Assembly: GCA_002172485.2 (NCBI GenBank)
Contig: NHFP02000003.1
Location: 127,204 to 191,203, forward strand
Reading direction: 5' to 3'
DNA: 64,000 bases
Source: Crocinitomicaceae bacterium TMED114
Lineage (GTDB): Bacteria > Bacteroidota > Bacteroidia > Flavobacteriales_D > Sanyastnellaceae
A program made the translations under genes and the position numbers. This document shows, in pieces, positions 17,630 through 35,709 of this stretch (positions within the stretch are counted from its first letter, which is position 1; every line of letters begins with the position of its first letter). The notes under the pieces were generated by a model. It saw only the letters and a program-made list of their open reading frames with translations. It ran no database searches and was not told the DNA's origin.

Positions 17630-19386
17630 GGACCGCCGTCGCCGCCATCCTGCTCCTCTTCATGGGGATGGACGCTGGGCTGACAGCCCAGGTGGCGCCC
17701 CTGCACCACTGGGTGGGGTTTGCGGACAAGGTGGGTTGTGGTGTGGACTTGTCCGCCCCGAATGCGGGCAGCTTGTTGCTGTCCCCTCGGGCTTTGGCGC
17801 GCCGCGAACGGCACAGCATCGTCCTCGATTCCCTGGACCTGCCCGTCTCGCCCGCCTACATCGCCGAAGTCATGGCCATTGGAGAGGTTGAAGGCCAACA
17901 GGCCTTTCGGAAGCTGCACCAAAGCCGTTGGCTCAACGGCATGGTCATCCAAGTCGACACCACCGTGGTCGACTCGGCCGAAACCGCCGCGCTTCTGGAC
18001 CAAGTGGCCGGATTGGAGACCGTGATTGAACTCCGGAAAACCCGATTCCACACGCGGCCTTCGCCCGTGCCTGCCCTGACCTCAGTGCGCAACGCGGTCG
18101 CCCAAAGCGGCGACACCGAATACGGCGATGCCTGGCTCCAAACCAACCAACTCCGGCTGGACCTGCTGCACGGGCTGGGCCACCGCGGACAGGGCATGAT
18201 GGTGGGTGTGCTCGACAGTGGGTTCGACCGGGTGGACACCAATCCCGCCTTCTCCCGCGCCCGAAGCGAAGGGCGCATCCGAATCGGAGGCAACTTCCCC
18301 AATGGAGGGGCCGCTTCCGAGTGGATTTACCAGGAACACAGCCACGGCGCCATGGTGCTCTCGACCATGGCCGGCGAGCGTACCGACAGCCTGACCTACC
18401 TCGGGTCCGCCCCAGAAGCCAGCTATGTCCTGTTTCGCACCGAGGATGTCGATTGGGAAAACCTCGTGGAGGAATACCACTGGGTTGCGGCGGCTGAACG
18501 CGCCGACAGCATGGGCTGTGACGTGCTCAACACCTCGCTGGGCTACTCCTTGTTTGACGACATCGATGCCAACCACAGCACGGCCGAATTGGACGGCAAC
18601 ACGTTTCCCATCACCCGCGCCTCCGACATCGCGGCCACCCGGGGCATGCTCGTCTTCAGCTCGGCTGGCAACAGCGGCAACAGCCCCTGGCAAAAGATCA
18701 CCGCACCCGCGGATGGCGACAGCGTCATCGCCGTCGGAGCTGTGAATGCCTTCGGGCAACACGCCTCCTTCAGCGGATATGGCCCCTCCGCCGATGGACG
18801 AATCAAACCCGACCTCAGCGCCACGGGCCGGGACGCGGTGTACATCCATCCTGACGGCACCATTCGCCCCGGCAACGGCACCTCCTTTTCCTCCCCCATC
18901 CTGTGCGGAGCTGCCACCAGCTTGTGGAGCGCGCACCCGGACCAGCCCGCGTGGGCCATCCGCCGGATCTTGGTTGAATCGGCTTCGCAGGCCGCCGCAC
19001 CCGACACGGTGCTCGGATTCGGCATTCCAGACCTCTGGGCCGCCCACCTTGCCCTCGGAGGGACGGCGCCCGCCGGAGACAATGCAGGCGTTCCGCTTCT
19101 GATCTATCCCAACCCCGTGGCGGCTGGCGCGGACCGGCTTCGCGTGGTGTTTCGGGAGGCCAACCTCCTTGCGGCTCCGGGCAGCCCCCTGCAGTGGGAG
19201 ATCCGCGACGCCCTGGGCCGCCTCATTGCAGACGGCGAGGTGTCCCGCGGCAAAGAGGCGACCACCACATTGACCCTGGACACAGCGCCTTTGTCCACCG
19301 GCACCTACATCCTCGCGCTGTTTGGCGTGCTGGAGGAAGACCCCAGCCGCATGCCGACGGCTTGGGCACGGTTTGCCGTCGATTGA
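17626..19386 (+). CDS. T9SS-exported subtilisin-like serine protease (S8)
   Basis: A 586-residue exported protease. After the signal peptide (ends near residue 21, LTAQ) comes a prodomain-like region to about 160, then the S8 catalytic domain. The triad fits Asp197 in VGVLDSGFD, His240 in HSHGAMV and Ser420 in GTSFSSP; the oxyanion-region asparagine fits SSAGNSGNS. The C-terminal 85 residues (from LLIYPNPVAAGADRLRVV) are a type A T9SS sorting domain. Translation is coupled to the upstream repeat protein by an ATGA overlap. This layout is common in Bacteroidota; the target is probably extracellular protein. Confidence 0.93.
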   Translation: MRTAVAAILLLFMGMDAGLTAQVAPLHHWVGFADKVGCGVDLSAPNAGSLLLSPRALARRERHSIVLDSLDLPVSPAYIAEVMAIGEVEGQQAFRKLHQSRWLNGMVIQVDTTVVDSAETAALLDQVAGLETVIELRKTRFHTRPSPVPALTSVRNAVAQSGDTEYGDAWLQTNQLRLDLLHGLGHRGQGMMVGVLDSGFDRVDTNPAFSRARSEGRIRIGGNFPNGGAASEWIYQEHSHGAMVLSTMAGERTDSLTYLGSAPEASYVLFRTEDVDWENLVEEYHWVAAAERADSMGCDVLNTSLGYSLFDDIDANHSTAELDGNTFPITRASDIAATRGMLVFSSAGNSGNSPWQKITAPADGDSVIAVGAVNAFGQHASFSGYGPSADGRIKPDLSATGRDAVYIHPDGTIRPGNGTSFSSPILCGAATSLWSAHPDQPAWAIRRILVESASQAAAPDTVLGFGIPDLWAAHLALGGTAPAGDNAGVPLLIYPNPVAAGADRLRVVFREANLLAAPGSPLQWEIRDALGRLIADGEVSRGKEATTTLTLDTAPLSTGTYILALFGVLEEDPSRMPTAWARFAVD

Positions 19387-19399
19387 CGTTCTTCACCCC

Positions 19400-19780
19400 A
19401 TGACCCGTTGGTTCTTCCTTCTGTTCACATGTTGGGCTTTCGGCCTGGCCGGGCCCACTGAGGCATGCGGCCAACGCGAACGCAGCCAGAACCCCGCCCG
19501 GCAGCGCAAGGCCCAACTCAAGATGAAGCGGGAGCGGGAAAAGAAGAACGAGGCACTTTTTAAGGAAGGCCGCAAGGCGCATTGGAAATCACAGGATCGC
19601 TCGACGCGCAAACGCTGGCGTGCCCAGCGCCGGGCGGCCAAAAGAATGCGCCGCGGTGGTGGACCAGACAGCTGGTACAAGGGCCTGTTCCGATCCGGAA
19701 AGCCCATCCCGTGGACGCGCCGGGCAGCCAACAGAGTGGGCAACCTCTTCAAGCGCAAACGAAAGCGCCGTCACTATTGA
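19400..19780 (+). CDS. small exported Arg/Lys-rich protein
   Basis: A 126-residue protein with a hydrophobic N-terminus (WFFLLFTCWAFGLAGPTEA) that looks like a signal peptide. It is followed by a strongly basic chain rich in Arg, Lys and Gln (QRKAQLKMKREREKKNE, RSTRKRWRAQRRAAKRMR) and a basic tail KRKRKRRHY. I do not recognise a family. The basic region could bind lipopolysaccharide or nucleic acid, but that is speculation. It follows the protease by 13 bases and precedes the lipoprotein gene by 36, so it may be in their operon. Confidence 0.65.
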   Translation: MTRWFFLLFTCWAFGLAGPTEACGQRERSQNPARQRKAQLKMKREREKKNEALFKEGRKAHWKSQDRSTRKRWRAQRRAAKRMRRGGGPDSWYKGLFRSGKPIPWTRRAANRVGNLFKRKRKRRHY

Positions 19781-19816
19781 TACATTCTCCTGGATCGCGG
19801 ACCTAACTTAACCGTG

Positions 19817-20626
<810 letters not shown>

Positions 20627-20659
20627 GAAGGTTGCGCTCGGAAGCGAATTTTCGTGGGA

Positions 20660-21961
20660 TTACCCTTTGCGGTCGCCCCACAGGCTACGCAAGAAGTCGG
20701 CGATGCTCCGCTCCCGCGGCGTGTTGCCGGGACGGAAGAAACGCTGTCCGGACAGCCCTTCGGGCAGGCATTCCTGCCCGCTGAACCCGCCGTGGTCGTG
20801 GTCGTAGCGGTACCCACTCCCGTGACCGAGGTCCTTCATCAGTTTCGTTGGCGCGTTGCGCAAATGCAGGGGCACCGGCAGGTCGCCGTGATCCCGCACC
20901 GCCTTCTGGGCCATGCCAATGGCGGCATAGGCGCTGTTGGACTTGGGGCTCGACGCGAGATAGGTCGCGCACTGGGAGAGCGGGATGCGGCACTCCGGGA
21001 CGCCGAGGCGTTCGACGGCGTCGAAGGCAGCGTTGGCCAGGACGAGCGCCGTCGGATTGGCATGGCCGATGTCCTCGCTGGCCGAGATGAGCAGGCGCCG
21101 GGCGATGAATTTGGGATCCTCCCCGCCTTCGATCATCCGCGCCAGCCAGTAGACAGCTCCATCGGGGTCGCTGCTGCGGATGGATTTGATCAGAGCCGAG
21201 GCGATGTCGTAGTGGGTGTCGCCGGTCTTGTCGTACCGGGACAGGTTGGCCTGGATGAACCGGGACACCAGCGCGTCATCGATGCGGATGCCATCGCTGC
21301 CCTCCTCCTGCTCTGCAGCAGCACCCGCCACCACGAGTTCGAGGACATTGAGGAGGCGCCGGCCGTCTCCTCCGCTGGCGCGCAGAAGGGCGTCCCATTC
21401 GGCGATCTCCACCTGGTGCTCCTGCAGCCACGCGTCCTTGTCCAGCGCCCGGTGGACCAATTCTTCGAGCTGCTCCTTGCCGAACGCCTCGAGTACATAA
21501 ACCTGGCTGCGAGAGAGCAAGGCGGGGATGACCTCGAAACTGGGGTTCTCAGTGGTTGCCCCGATCAGGGTGACCGATCCGCGCTCGACCGCGCCGAGGA
21601 GGCTGTCCTGCTGCGCCTTCGAAAAGCGGTGAATCTCGTCGATGAACAGCACCGCCCGGGTGCTGAACATCCCTTGTCGCTCCGCGCTGTCGATGACCTC
21701 GCGGACTTCCTTGACGCCGCTGCGGATGGCGCTGAGCTGGTGGAAGGGGCGGCCAGTGGCTTCGGCCATGAGCCGGGCCAAGGTGGTCTTTCCGACGCCC
21801 GGCGGGCCCCACAAAATCATGGACGGCAACTGACCTGCCTTCAGGGCGCGACGCAGCGTGGCATCCGGCCCCACCAAGTGGGCCTGCCCGACGTAATCCT
21901 CGAGCGTGCGTGGCCGCATCCGTTCGGCCAAGGGCGCTTCTGGGGTGTGGGAAGCGTTCAT
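20660..21961 (-). CDS. rarA: replication-associated recombination protein A (AAA+ ATPase)
   Basis: RarA/MgsA is a clamp-loader-like AAA+ ATPase acting at stalled replication forks. It has 433 residues. It begins with [21 protein letters not shown]. The Walker A is [14 protein letters not shown], Walker B is [17 protein letters not shown], sensor 1 is [19 protein letters not shown], and the MgsA C-terminal part includes [18 protein letters not shown] and [10 protein letters not shown]. Its ATG overlaps the stop of the LpxL-type gene (21958-21961), so these minus-strand genes are probably coupled. Assignment is firm. Confidence 0.96.
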   Translation of the reverse strand: MNASHTPEAPLAERMRPRTLEDYVGQAHLVGPDATLRRALKAGQLPSMILWGPPGVGKTTLARLMAEATGRPFHQLSAIRSGVKEVREVIDSAERQGMFSTRAVLFIDEIHRFSKAQQDSLLGAVERGSVTLIGATTENPSFEVIPALLSRSQVYVLEAFGKEQLEELVHRALDKDAWLQEHQVEIAEWDALLRASGGDGRRLLNVLELVVAGAAAEQEEGSDGIRIDDALVSRFIQANLSRYDKTGDTHYDIASALIKSIRSSDPDGAVYWLARMIEGGEDPKFIARRLLISASEDIGHANPTALVLANAAFDAVERLGVPECRIPLSQCATYLASSPKSNSAYAAIGMAQKAVRDHGDLPVPLHLRNAPTKLMKDLGHGSGYRYDHDHGGFSGQECLPEGLSGQRFFRPGNTPRERSIADFLRSLWGDRKG

Positions 21962-22893
21962 TCTTCGGCGACTTCAGGTCGGGTGGCGTCCACTTTGGGG
22001 ACCTCGACGTGGTTCAATGGCACCCCCTCAGGACGGGCGTGCTTCCAACGCGTGTGCGACCACAACCAGCAAGCGGGATCCCGGCGAAGCTGGGCTTCCA
22101 ACCGGTCATACGTGGCCTGGAGCAAGGCCCCTTTCGGCCAGTCCTTGGGCGACACGGTGATGAGCTCGTAATGCACCTCCCAATGCCCACGCGGTTTGCC
22201 TTCCGCCTTGCGCAAACCGAAGAAGACCACTGGCATATCGTATTTCCTGGCAAAGGCTTCCAATCCAAAGTGCATGGCCGTCTCCTGGCCCATCCACTCC
22301 ATCCACCACGCCTTCTTGGGATCGAGGGGGCGCTGGTCCACGGCCAGCGTCACAGCCTTGGCACGGTGGCGCTCGGTCACCATCCAACCCGATACCGCCT
22401 TCATCTCCACGAGCTCCGTGCCGAACTGGCTTCGGGTCCGGCAAATCAAATCGTCATAGAACGCATTGGACAGCCTCTTGTAAACCCCCATGATCGGAAG
22501 GGGAAGCGAATCTCCTGCGGTGACGGCGTAGCGCTCCCAATTGCCATAGTGCCCGCAGGACAAGAGCACGCCCGGTGGCCGGTCCGCGAACGGCGCGAGC
22601 ACCTCGGGATTGACGTGGTGAAAACGCTTGGCGAGGTCGTCCCGATTGGCCTTGAAATGCTTCAGCGACTCGACAATGACTTCAGCAAGGTGGGTGAAGA
22701 ATTGACGGGCGATGGCCTGACGCTCGGTGGCGGACTTCTCGGGAAAGGCCCGCTGAAGGTTGGCCAACACCACCTTTTTCCGGTATCCACTCCACCACAG
22801 CAGGGTCGACAGCACGTCCGCAATCGGGTACAGCACGGCATGGGGCAGGCGCCCCAATGGGGCGACGAACAGGGTGTGCAACAGACGGGTCAT
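21958..22893 (-). CDS. LpxL/HtrB-type lipid A acyltransferase
   Basis: A 311-residue inner-membrane acyltransferase that adds a secondary acyl chain to lipid A or a similar lipid. An N-terminal hydrophobic anchor lies near residues 8-35 (LYPIADVLSTLLWWSGY). The family catalytic HX4E motif is present in LLSCGHYGNWERYAV, with later conserved blocks AVDQRPLDPKKAWWMEWMG and LWSHTRWKHARP. It overlaps the 3' end of the MBL gene upstream and the rarA start downstream, giving a tight three-gene unit. Chain specificity cannot be read, so no letter symbol is given. Confidence 0.88.
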   Translation of the reverse strand: MTRLLHTLFVAPLGRLPHAVLYPIADVLSTLLWWSGYRKKVVLANLQRAFPEKSATERQAIARQFFTHLAEVIVESLKHFKANRDDLAKRFHHVNPEVLAPFADRPPGVLLSCGHYGNWERYAVTAGDSLPLPIMGVYKRLSNAFYDDLICRTRSQFGTELVEMKAVSGWMVTERHRAKAVTLAVDQRPLDPKKAWWMEWMGQETAMHFGLEAFARKYDMPVVFFGLRKAEGKPRGHWEVHYELITVSPKDWPKGALLQATYDRLEAQLRRDPACWLWSHTRWKHARPEGVPLNHVEVPKVDATRPEVAEE

Positions 22894-23681
22894 CCAGCAG
22901 AAATGCGAAGACCGTCCTCCCCGAGGTACACACCGGAAGGGAGGTCAGGCAGCACGTGGCGGTGCCGCCCCATCAGGTGGGACAAATGGGTCAGGTACGT
23001 CTCCTTGGGTGCGACGCGGTCCGCCACTTCCAAGGCCTCCTCGAGGTTGAAATGGCTGATGTGCTTCTCCTTGCGCAGGGCATTGAGCACCAGGATCTCC
23101 ACGCCTTGGAGGCGCTCCCACGTCTCTGGGGCGAACGCATTCGCGTCGGTGATGTAGGCGATGGGACCGATCCGGAATCCGAACACAGGCAATTTGTAAT
23201 GCTTCACCGGCAAGGGCAGGATATCGACACCACCCACCGTCAAGGGTTGGCTGTCTAAGCCGTGCAGCCGGACGCGGGGAACGCCCGGGTAGGGGTTCTC
23301 CGCGAACACGTAATGGAATTCCCGACGCAGGGCCTCTTGTACGCGCGGCGCGGCATACAGGTCCATGTCCCGCTTCTGGCGGAAGTTGAAGGCACGAACG
23401 TCGTCGAGACCGGCCACGTGATCCTTGTGCTCGTGGGTAAACAACACGGCATCAAGCTGTTGAACGCGGGCCCGCAGCATCTGCTGCCGAAAGTCGGGGC
23501 CGGTGTCGACGACGAAGGTCCGGTCGCCTTTCGGGGCATGGACGCCGTCCACTTCGAACATGGCGCTAGACCGGAGCCGTTTGTCCCGCGGATCATGAGA
23601 GGTGCACACCTTGCAGTCGCAGGCAATGACCGGGACCCCTTGGGATGTTCCGGTACCGAGAAGGGTGAGGTGTACGCCCAT
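22890..23681 (-). CDS. PhnP-like MBL-fold metallo-hydrolase
   Basis: A 263-residue MBL-fold phosphodiesterase-like protein. The N-terminus GTGTSQGVPVIACDCKVCTS provides a PhnP-type cysteine cluster that can bind structural zinc. The catalytic metal motif is FTHEHKDHVAGLDD, with further ligands in TDANAF and the HLSHLMGRH region. Relatives include the cyclic phosphodiesterase PhnP, but no phosphonate genes are near, so the substrate is unknown. It starts at 23681, only six bases after a TAACTTTG element (23687-23694), so its transcript may have little or no leader. Confidence 0.86.
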   Translation of the reverse strand: MGVHLTLLGTGTSQGVPVIACDCKVCTSHDPRDKRLRSSAMFEVDGVHAPKGDRTFVVDTGPDFRQQMLRARVQQLDAVLFTHEHKDHVAGLDDVRAFNFRQKRDMDLYAAPRVQEALRREFHYVFAENPYPGVPRVRLHGLDSQPLTVGGVDILPLPVKHYKLPVFGFRIGPIAYITDANAFAPETWERLQGVEILVLNALRKEKHISHFNLEEALEVADRVAPKETYLTHLSHLMGRHRHVLPDLPSGVYLGEDGLRISAG

Positions 23682-23686
23682 AAAAG

Positions 23687-23694
23687 CAAAGTTA
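23687..23694 (-). promoter_or_regulatory. predicted -7 element of the rarA gene set
   Basis: The minus strand reads TAACTTTG (TAnnTTTG), ending six bases before the ATG at 23681. If used, transcription would begin at or near the start codon. Confidence 0.5.
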
Positions 23695-23729
23695 AACCCG
23701 GGGCGGTCCGGGGTCCGGATTTCAGTCGA

Positions 23730-23737
23730 TACCTTTG
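23730..23737 (+). promoter_or_regulatory. predicted -7 element
   Basis: TACCTTTG matches TAnnTTTG, 27 bases before the GTG start at 23764. It is back to back with the minus-strand element at 23687-23694. Confidence 0.55.
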
Positions 23738-23763
23738 CAGCAACTCCTTACTCCCCCTAAACC

Positions 23764-25221
23764 GTGGAACCCAACCGTGTCGTCCTGTCGGCCAAGCAAA
23801 AGGCCTTGCGGATCAACATGAACCACGATCTCTACGGTACGTTTGCCGAGATCGGAGCTGGACAGGAAGTGGTCCGCCACTTCTTCCGTGCAGGCGGTGC
23901 CAGCGGCACCATCGCCAAGACCATCAGCGCGTACGACAAGGACTTCAGTGACGCCATCTATGGCGTCGAGGAGTCCGGCCGCTACGTCTGTGAGGCGCGG
24001 GTCCAGAAGATGCTCGACCACGAATACCGCCTCTGCGAGGAGCGGCTTCCGCGGGAGAAGCACCCCACCAAGAAGTATTTCGCCTTTGCGAACACCGTCG
24101 CCACAATCAATTACCACAAGACGATCGAGGGGCACGGTTGGTTCGGCATGCGGTTCCAGACCGGCCCAAACAAGGCGCCCAACACGGTGGTACTGCATGC
24201 CCGCTTCCACGAGTCGGACGCCCTGCTGCAACACGCCACCATCGGAGTTCTCGGAGTGAACCTGATTTACGGCTGCCATTTCCTCTACAAGCAGCCCAAC
24301 GACCTCCTGCAGAGCCTGTACGACGAGCTGGACCGCGACCGCATCGAAATCGACACCATCCAGATGGACGGGCCTGATTTCGCAGGAGTGGACAATCGTC
24401 TGCTCTCCCTGCAACTCGTGAAGCACGGCATGACCGATGCGGTCATCTTCTCCCCCGACGGCCGGAACCTCCAAGCCGCAGATGTCCTCTACAAGAAGAA
24501 CATCTTGGCCATCCGAGGCAGCTTCCGCCCGGTGACCCGCGTCAACCTCGACATGATGCAGCGCGGCCTCACCCAATTCAAAGAGGAGAAGCGCGTCGAG
24601 CAGGACAAGATTCAACTGCTTTTCGAGATCACCCTCAACAACCTCAAAGCCGAGGGCGACATCGACGAAAAGGACTTCCTCGATCGGGCCGACATTCTCT
24701 GCTCCCTCGGGCAGACGGTGCTCATCTCGAACTATCAGGAGTACTACAAGCTGATCGAGTACTTCTCCCGCTACACCAAGAAGCGGATGGGGGTCATCAT
24801 GGGCGGCAATGCCCTGATGGACCTCTTCAATGAGCGCTACTACCGCGACCTCAACGGCGGCATCCTCCAGGCCTTTGGCGTGATGTTCAGCCGGGATCTC
24901 AAGGTCTATGCCTACCCGTGGCACGACAACGAGAACGATGTGCTCATCCGCACGGACAATGCGCCCATCCATCCGCGCATCAAGCCTCTGTACGACTACC
25001 TGCTCTTCAACAAGCGCATCACCGACATCCAACTCGACGATTTGTCGCTGCTGGACATCTTCAGCGTGCAGGTCCTCCGGATGATCCGGGATGGAGAAAG
25101 CGGATGGGAGGACATGGTCCCCCACCCCGTCGACCACATCATCAAGCGAAACCGCTTGTTTGGCTATCACGGACCGGCTCAGGTGGACCCCGGACTGAGC
25201 GACGCGGCGCTCCTGAATTGA
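23764..25221 (+). CDS. conserved Bacteroidota protein of unknown function
   Basis: A 485-residue soluble protein with no signal peptide, barrel or membrane segment. The N-terminus reads LSAKQKALRINMNHDLYGTF, then AEIGAGQEVVRHFFRAGGAS and TIAKTISAYDKDFSDAIYG. A GTG start at 23764 is used because the conserved N-terminal part precedes the first ATG (23818). From memory, relatives in databases carry names such as TonB-dependent receptor or nicotinate-nucleotide adenylyltransferase; nothing in this sequence supports either. Conserved-looking blocks include HARFHESDALLQHATIGVLG, AVIFSPDGRNLQAADVLYKK and MGGNALMDLFNERYYRDLNG. It is monocistronic with its own promoter element and a strong shared terminator. 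Confidence 0.88.
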   Translation: MEPNRVVLSAKQKALRINMNHDLYGTFAEIGAGQEVVRHFFRAGGASGTIAKTISAYDKDFSDAIYGVEESGRYVCEARVQKMLDHEYRLCEERLPREKHPTKKYFAFANTVATINYHKTIEGHGWFGMRFQTGPNKAPNTVVLHARFHESDALLQHATIGVLGVNLIYGCHFLYKQPNDLLQSLYDELDRDRIEIDTIQMDGPDFAGVDNRLLSLQLVKHGMTDAVIFSPDGRNLQAADVLYKKNILAIRGSFRPVTRVNLDMMQRGLTQFKEEKRVEQDKIQLLFEITLNNLKAEGDIDEKDFLDRADILCSLGQTVLISNYQEYYKLIEYFSRYTKKRMGVIMGGNALMDLFNERYYRDLNGGILQAFGVMFSRDLKVYAYPWHDNENDVLIRTDNAPIHPRIKPLYDYLLFNKRITDIQLDDLSLLDIFSVQVLRMIRDGESGWEDMVPHPVDHIIKRNRLFGYHGPAQVDPGLSDAALLN

Positions 25222-25247
25222 CGCGCCACCGAACCGAATTCACCCCA

Positions 25248-25281
25248 AGAAAAAAGGCGGCCTCAGGGCCGCCTTTTTCTT
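25248..25281. terminator. bidirectional terminator between convergent genes
   Basis: GGCGGCC (25256-25262) and GGCCGCC (25267-25273) form a stem with a TCAG loop, flanked by an A-run on the left and TTTTTCTT on the right. It serves both the conserved unknown gene (plus) and rpoC (minus). Confidence 0.93.
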
Positions 25282-25298
25282 GGTTCGTGGATAAGGGA

Positions 25299-29600
<4,302 letters not shown>

Positions 29601-29635
29601 CTCTTGGTGATCAATGGGTTCAAAGCAGGAGCAAC

Positions 29636-33451
<3,816 letters not shown>

Positions 33452-33508
33452 GGGTGCGGCTGTTGGGAGGTGTACAAATCGCAGACGGTGCAGGTGGGTT
33501 TTGGGAAT

Positions 33509-33567
33509 GTACCCTCGATATGGGGTACAGGAAGGTCAGACCGGGACCTGCGCCCAGCCTGACCTTC
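33509..33567 (-). promoter_or_regulatory. two inverted repeats in the rplL-rpoB gap
   Basis: In transcript order (minus strand) a 9-bp perfect stem, GAAGGTCAG (33567-33559) with CTGACCTTC (33539-33531), has a 19-base loop. Three bases later comes a 6-bp stem, GTACCC with GGGTAC (33528-33509), around eight bases. There is no T-run, so attenuation or RNase cleavage between ribosomal protein and polymerase genes is more likely than full termination. The E. coli gap also carries an attenuator and an RNase III site. Confidence 0.6.
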
Positions 33568-33589
33568 TGAAATTCAGCGGGTTGTGATC

Positions 33590-33970
33590 TTACTTGATCT
33601 CAACCTCGGCTCCAGCTTCCTCGAGTTGGGTCTTGAGGGCTTCGGCCTCGTCCTTGGCGACGCCCTCCTTGAGGGTGGCGGGTGCGCCGTCAACGATGCC
33701 CTTGGCCTCCTTCAGGCCCTGACCGGTCAGCTCTTTCACGAGCTTCACGACCGCGAGCTTGGAGCCACCGGCAGCCTTGAGAATGACGTCAAACTCCGTC
33801 TTCTCTTCGCCACCGCCGCCTTCGCCGCCGCCAGCGGCGGGGCCAGCGACAACAGCAGCAGCAGCTGCGGGCTCGATGCCGTACTCATCTTTGAGGATAT
33901 CTGCGAGTTCGCTGACCTCTTTGACGGTGAGGTTGACCAGCGACTCTGCCATGGTTTTCAAATCAGCCAT
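33590..33970 (-). CDS. rplL: 50S ribosomal protein L7/L12
   Basis: The flexible stalk protein that recruits translation GTPases, 126 residues. The N-terminal dimerisation domain ([20 protein letters not shown]) is followed by an Ala/Gly-rich hinge (about residues 36-57) and the C-terminal domain with [20 protein letters not shown] and [20 protein letters not shown]. It sits between rplJ (49 bases upstream) and rpoB. L7/L12 dimers bind L10, encoded by the previous gene. Confidence 0.98.
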   Translation of the reverse strand: MADLKTMAESLVNLTVKEVSELADILKDEYGIEPAAAAAVVAGPAAGGGEGGGGEEKTEFDVILKAAGGSKLAVVKLVKELTGQGLKEAKGIVDGAPATLKEGVAKDEAEALKTQLEEAGAEVEIK

Positions 33971-34019
33971 GATATATTGAATTGTGGGTTACTAGTTTGG
34001 GTTGTTGTTGGTGTCAAAA

Positions 34020-34544
34020 TCACGCCTCCCTTTCGGAAAGTGCTTTGACCAGTCCGGAAATGGTGTTTCCACCGGATTGCAGTGCGCCGAGGACGTTTCG
34101 CATCGGGCTCTGGAGGAGGCCGACGAGTTCTCCGAGGAGTTCGTCCTTGCTCTTGATCTCCGTGAGCGCCTTCAGCTGGTCGTCACCGATGTACACCGCT
34201 TCTTCGACGTAGGCGCCCTTCAGAATCGGACGCTCACTGTTCTTGCGGAACTCCTTGATGAGCTTGGCCGGCGCATTGCCTACCGAGCCCGTCATGAGGG
34301 CAGTCTGGCCTTTGAGAACGTCCATGAGTTCGCCGTATTCACGGCCCTCGGTGCGTTCCATCGCGATGCGAAGCAGTGTGTTCTTCACCACCTGCAGTTT
34401 GATGTCAGCCTTGTAGCATTCTCCGCGCAACTTCGTCGTGTCGGCAGAATTCAGAGACGAAGCGTCCGTCAGGTACACCACATTGGTGTCCTGCAGCATG
34501 GCCTGGAGCTCCTCGATCGCTTGATTTTTCTCTTCGCGTGTCAT
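34020..34544 (-). CDS. rplJ: 50S ribosomal protein L10
   Basis: The stalk-base protein that anchors L7/L12 dimers to 23S rRNA; in many bacteria it also represses its own operon by binding the leader. It has 174 residues, with MTREEKNQAIEELQAMLQDT at the N-terminus, the LRGECYKADIKLQVVKNTLL rRNA-binding part, and a C-terminal helix for L7/L12. It starts 11 bases after the rplA stop, so there is almost no leader for the usual L10 site between L1 and L10. Confidence 0.98.
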   Translation of the reverse strand: MTREEKNQAIEELQAMLQDTNVVYLTDASSLNSADTTKLRGECYKADIKLQVVKNTLLRIAMERTEGREYGELMDVLKGQTALMTGSVGNAPAKLIKEFRKNSERPILKGAYVEEAVYIGDDQLKALTEIKSKDELLGELVGLLQSPMRNVLGALQSGGNTISGLVKALSEREA

Positions 34545-34555
34545 GGATTCCTGGT

Positions 34556-35251
34556 TTAACTGTTGAGCGACTTCGATTCAATCCGGACACCCGGGGACAT
34601 CGTCGAGCTGATGTACACGCTCTTGATGTAGGTGCCCTTCGCAGAAGACGGACGCAAACGAACCAAGGTTTGAAGGACTTCGTTGGCATTCTCCGAAAGC
34701 TTCTCCTTGGAGAAACTCACCTTCCCTACGGAAGCATGGATGATACCGTACTTGTCCACCTTGAAATCGATCTTGCCCGCCTTCACATCCTGGACGGCCT
34801 TCGCGACATCCATCGTGACTGTACCCGATTTCGGGTTGGGCATGAGGCCACGTGGTCCGAGAACTCGGCCCAGGGCGCCCACTTTGCCCATCACTTGGGG
34901 GGTCGTGATGATCACATCCACATCGGTCCATCCGCCTTTGATCTTCTCGACATATTCATCGAGACCGACGTGGTCCGCTCCAGCCTCCTTCGCCTCTGCC
35001 TCCTTGTCGGGATTGCAGAGGACCAGCACGCGGACGTTCTTACCACTTCCGTGAGGAAGGGAGACCGTGCCACGTACCATCTGGTTGGCTTTGCGCGGGT
35101 CCACACCGAGGCTGACGGCGAGGTCGACAGAAGAGTCGAACGTCGTGGAGGAGATTTCCTTCACGATGCCAGCTGCTTCGTCAAGCGAGTACGCGGTGTC
35201 CACGTCGTACTTGTCGAGCGCGGCCTTGCGTTTGCGTGTCAGTTTTGCCAT
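34556..35251 (-). CDS. rplA: 50S ribosomal protein L1
   Basis: L1 forms the mobile stalk at the ribosomal E site. It has 231 residues with the expected motifs [40 protein letters not shown], the [19 protein letters not shown] signature, and a C-terminal [19 protein letters not shown]. It follows rplK after 20 bases in the conserved L11-L1-L10-L7/L12 order. Confidence 0.98.
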   Translation of the reverse strand: MAKLTRKRKAALDKYDVDTAYSLDEAAGIVKEISSTTFDSSVDLAVSLGVDPRKANQMVRGTVSLPHGSGKNVRVLVLCNPDKEAEAKEAGADHVGLDEYVEKIKGGWTDVDVIITTPQVMGKVGALGRVLGPRGLMPNPKSGTVTMDVAKAVQDVKAGKIDFKVDKYGIIHASVGKVSFSKEKLSENANEVLQTLVRLRPSSAKGTYIKSVYISSTMSPGVRIESKSLNS

Positions 35252-35271
35252 TGTGTCTGATGATTAGACGA

Positions 35272-35709
35272 TCAGAAAGGCGAATCGCCGGTCACGTTGA
35301 GCCCCATACTCCTTGCCGTTCCAGCGACCACCTTCATGGCGGATTCGATGGAGAAGCAATTGAGATCGGGCATTTTGTCTTCTGCAATGGTGCGGACTTG
35401 GTCCCACGTCACTTTGCCCACCTTCTCACGATTGGATTCCGGAGAACCCTTCTTGATTTTGGCGGCTTCCATGAGTTGCACTGCTGCAGGGGGGGTCTTG
35501 ATGACAAATTCAAACGACTTGTCACTGTACACCGTAATGACCACCGGGAGAACTTTGCCTGCTTTGTCCTGGGTACGCCCATTGAACTGCTTGCAAAACT
35601 CCATGATGTTCACACCCGCCGCACCGAGTGCAGGACCAACCGGCGGTGAGGGGTTGGCAGCGCCACCTCTCACTTGCAGTTTGACCAACTTGGCGACTTC
35701 TTTAGCCAT
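35272..35709 (-). CDS. rplK: 50S ribosomal protein L11
   Basis: L11 binds the GTPase-centre rRNA and is needed for stringent factor response. It has 145 residues: the N-terminal [20 protein letters not shown] with its proline pair, [15 protein letters not shown], and the C-terminal rRNA-binding domain ([36 protein letters not shown]). The 127 bases between nusG and rplK hold a GGACGTCC palindrome and imperfect hairpins but no clear terminator or promoter. Confidence 0.98.
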   Translation of the reverse strand: MAKEVAKLVKLQVRGGAANPSPPVGPALGAAGVNIMEFCKQFNGRTQDKAGKVLPVVITVYSDKSFEFVIKTPPAAVQLMEAAKIKKGSPESNREKVGKVTWDQVRTIAEDKMPDLNCFSIESAMKVVAGTARSMGLNVTGDSPF

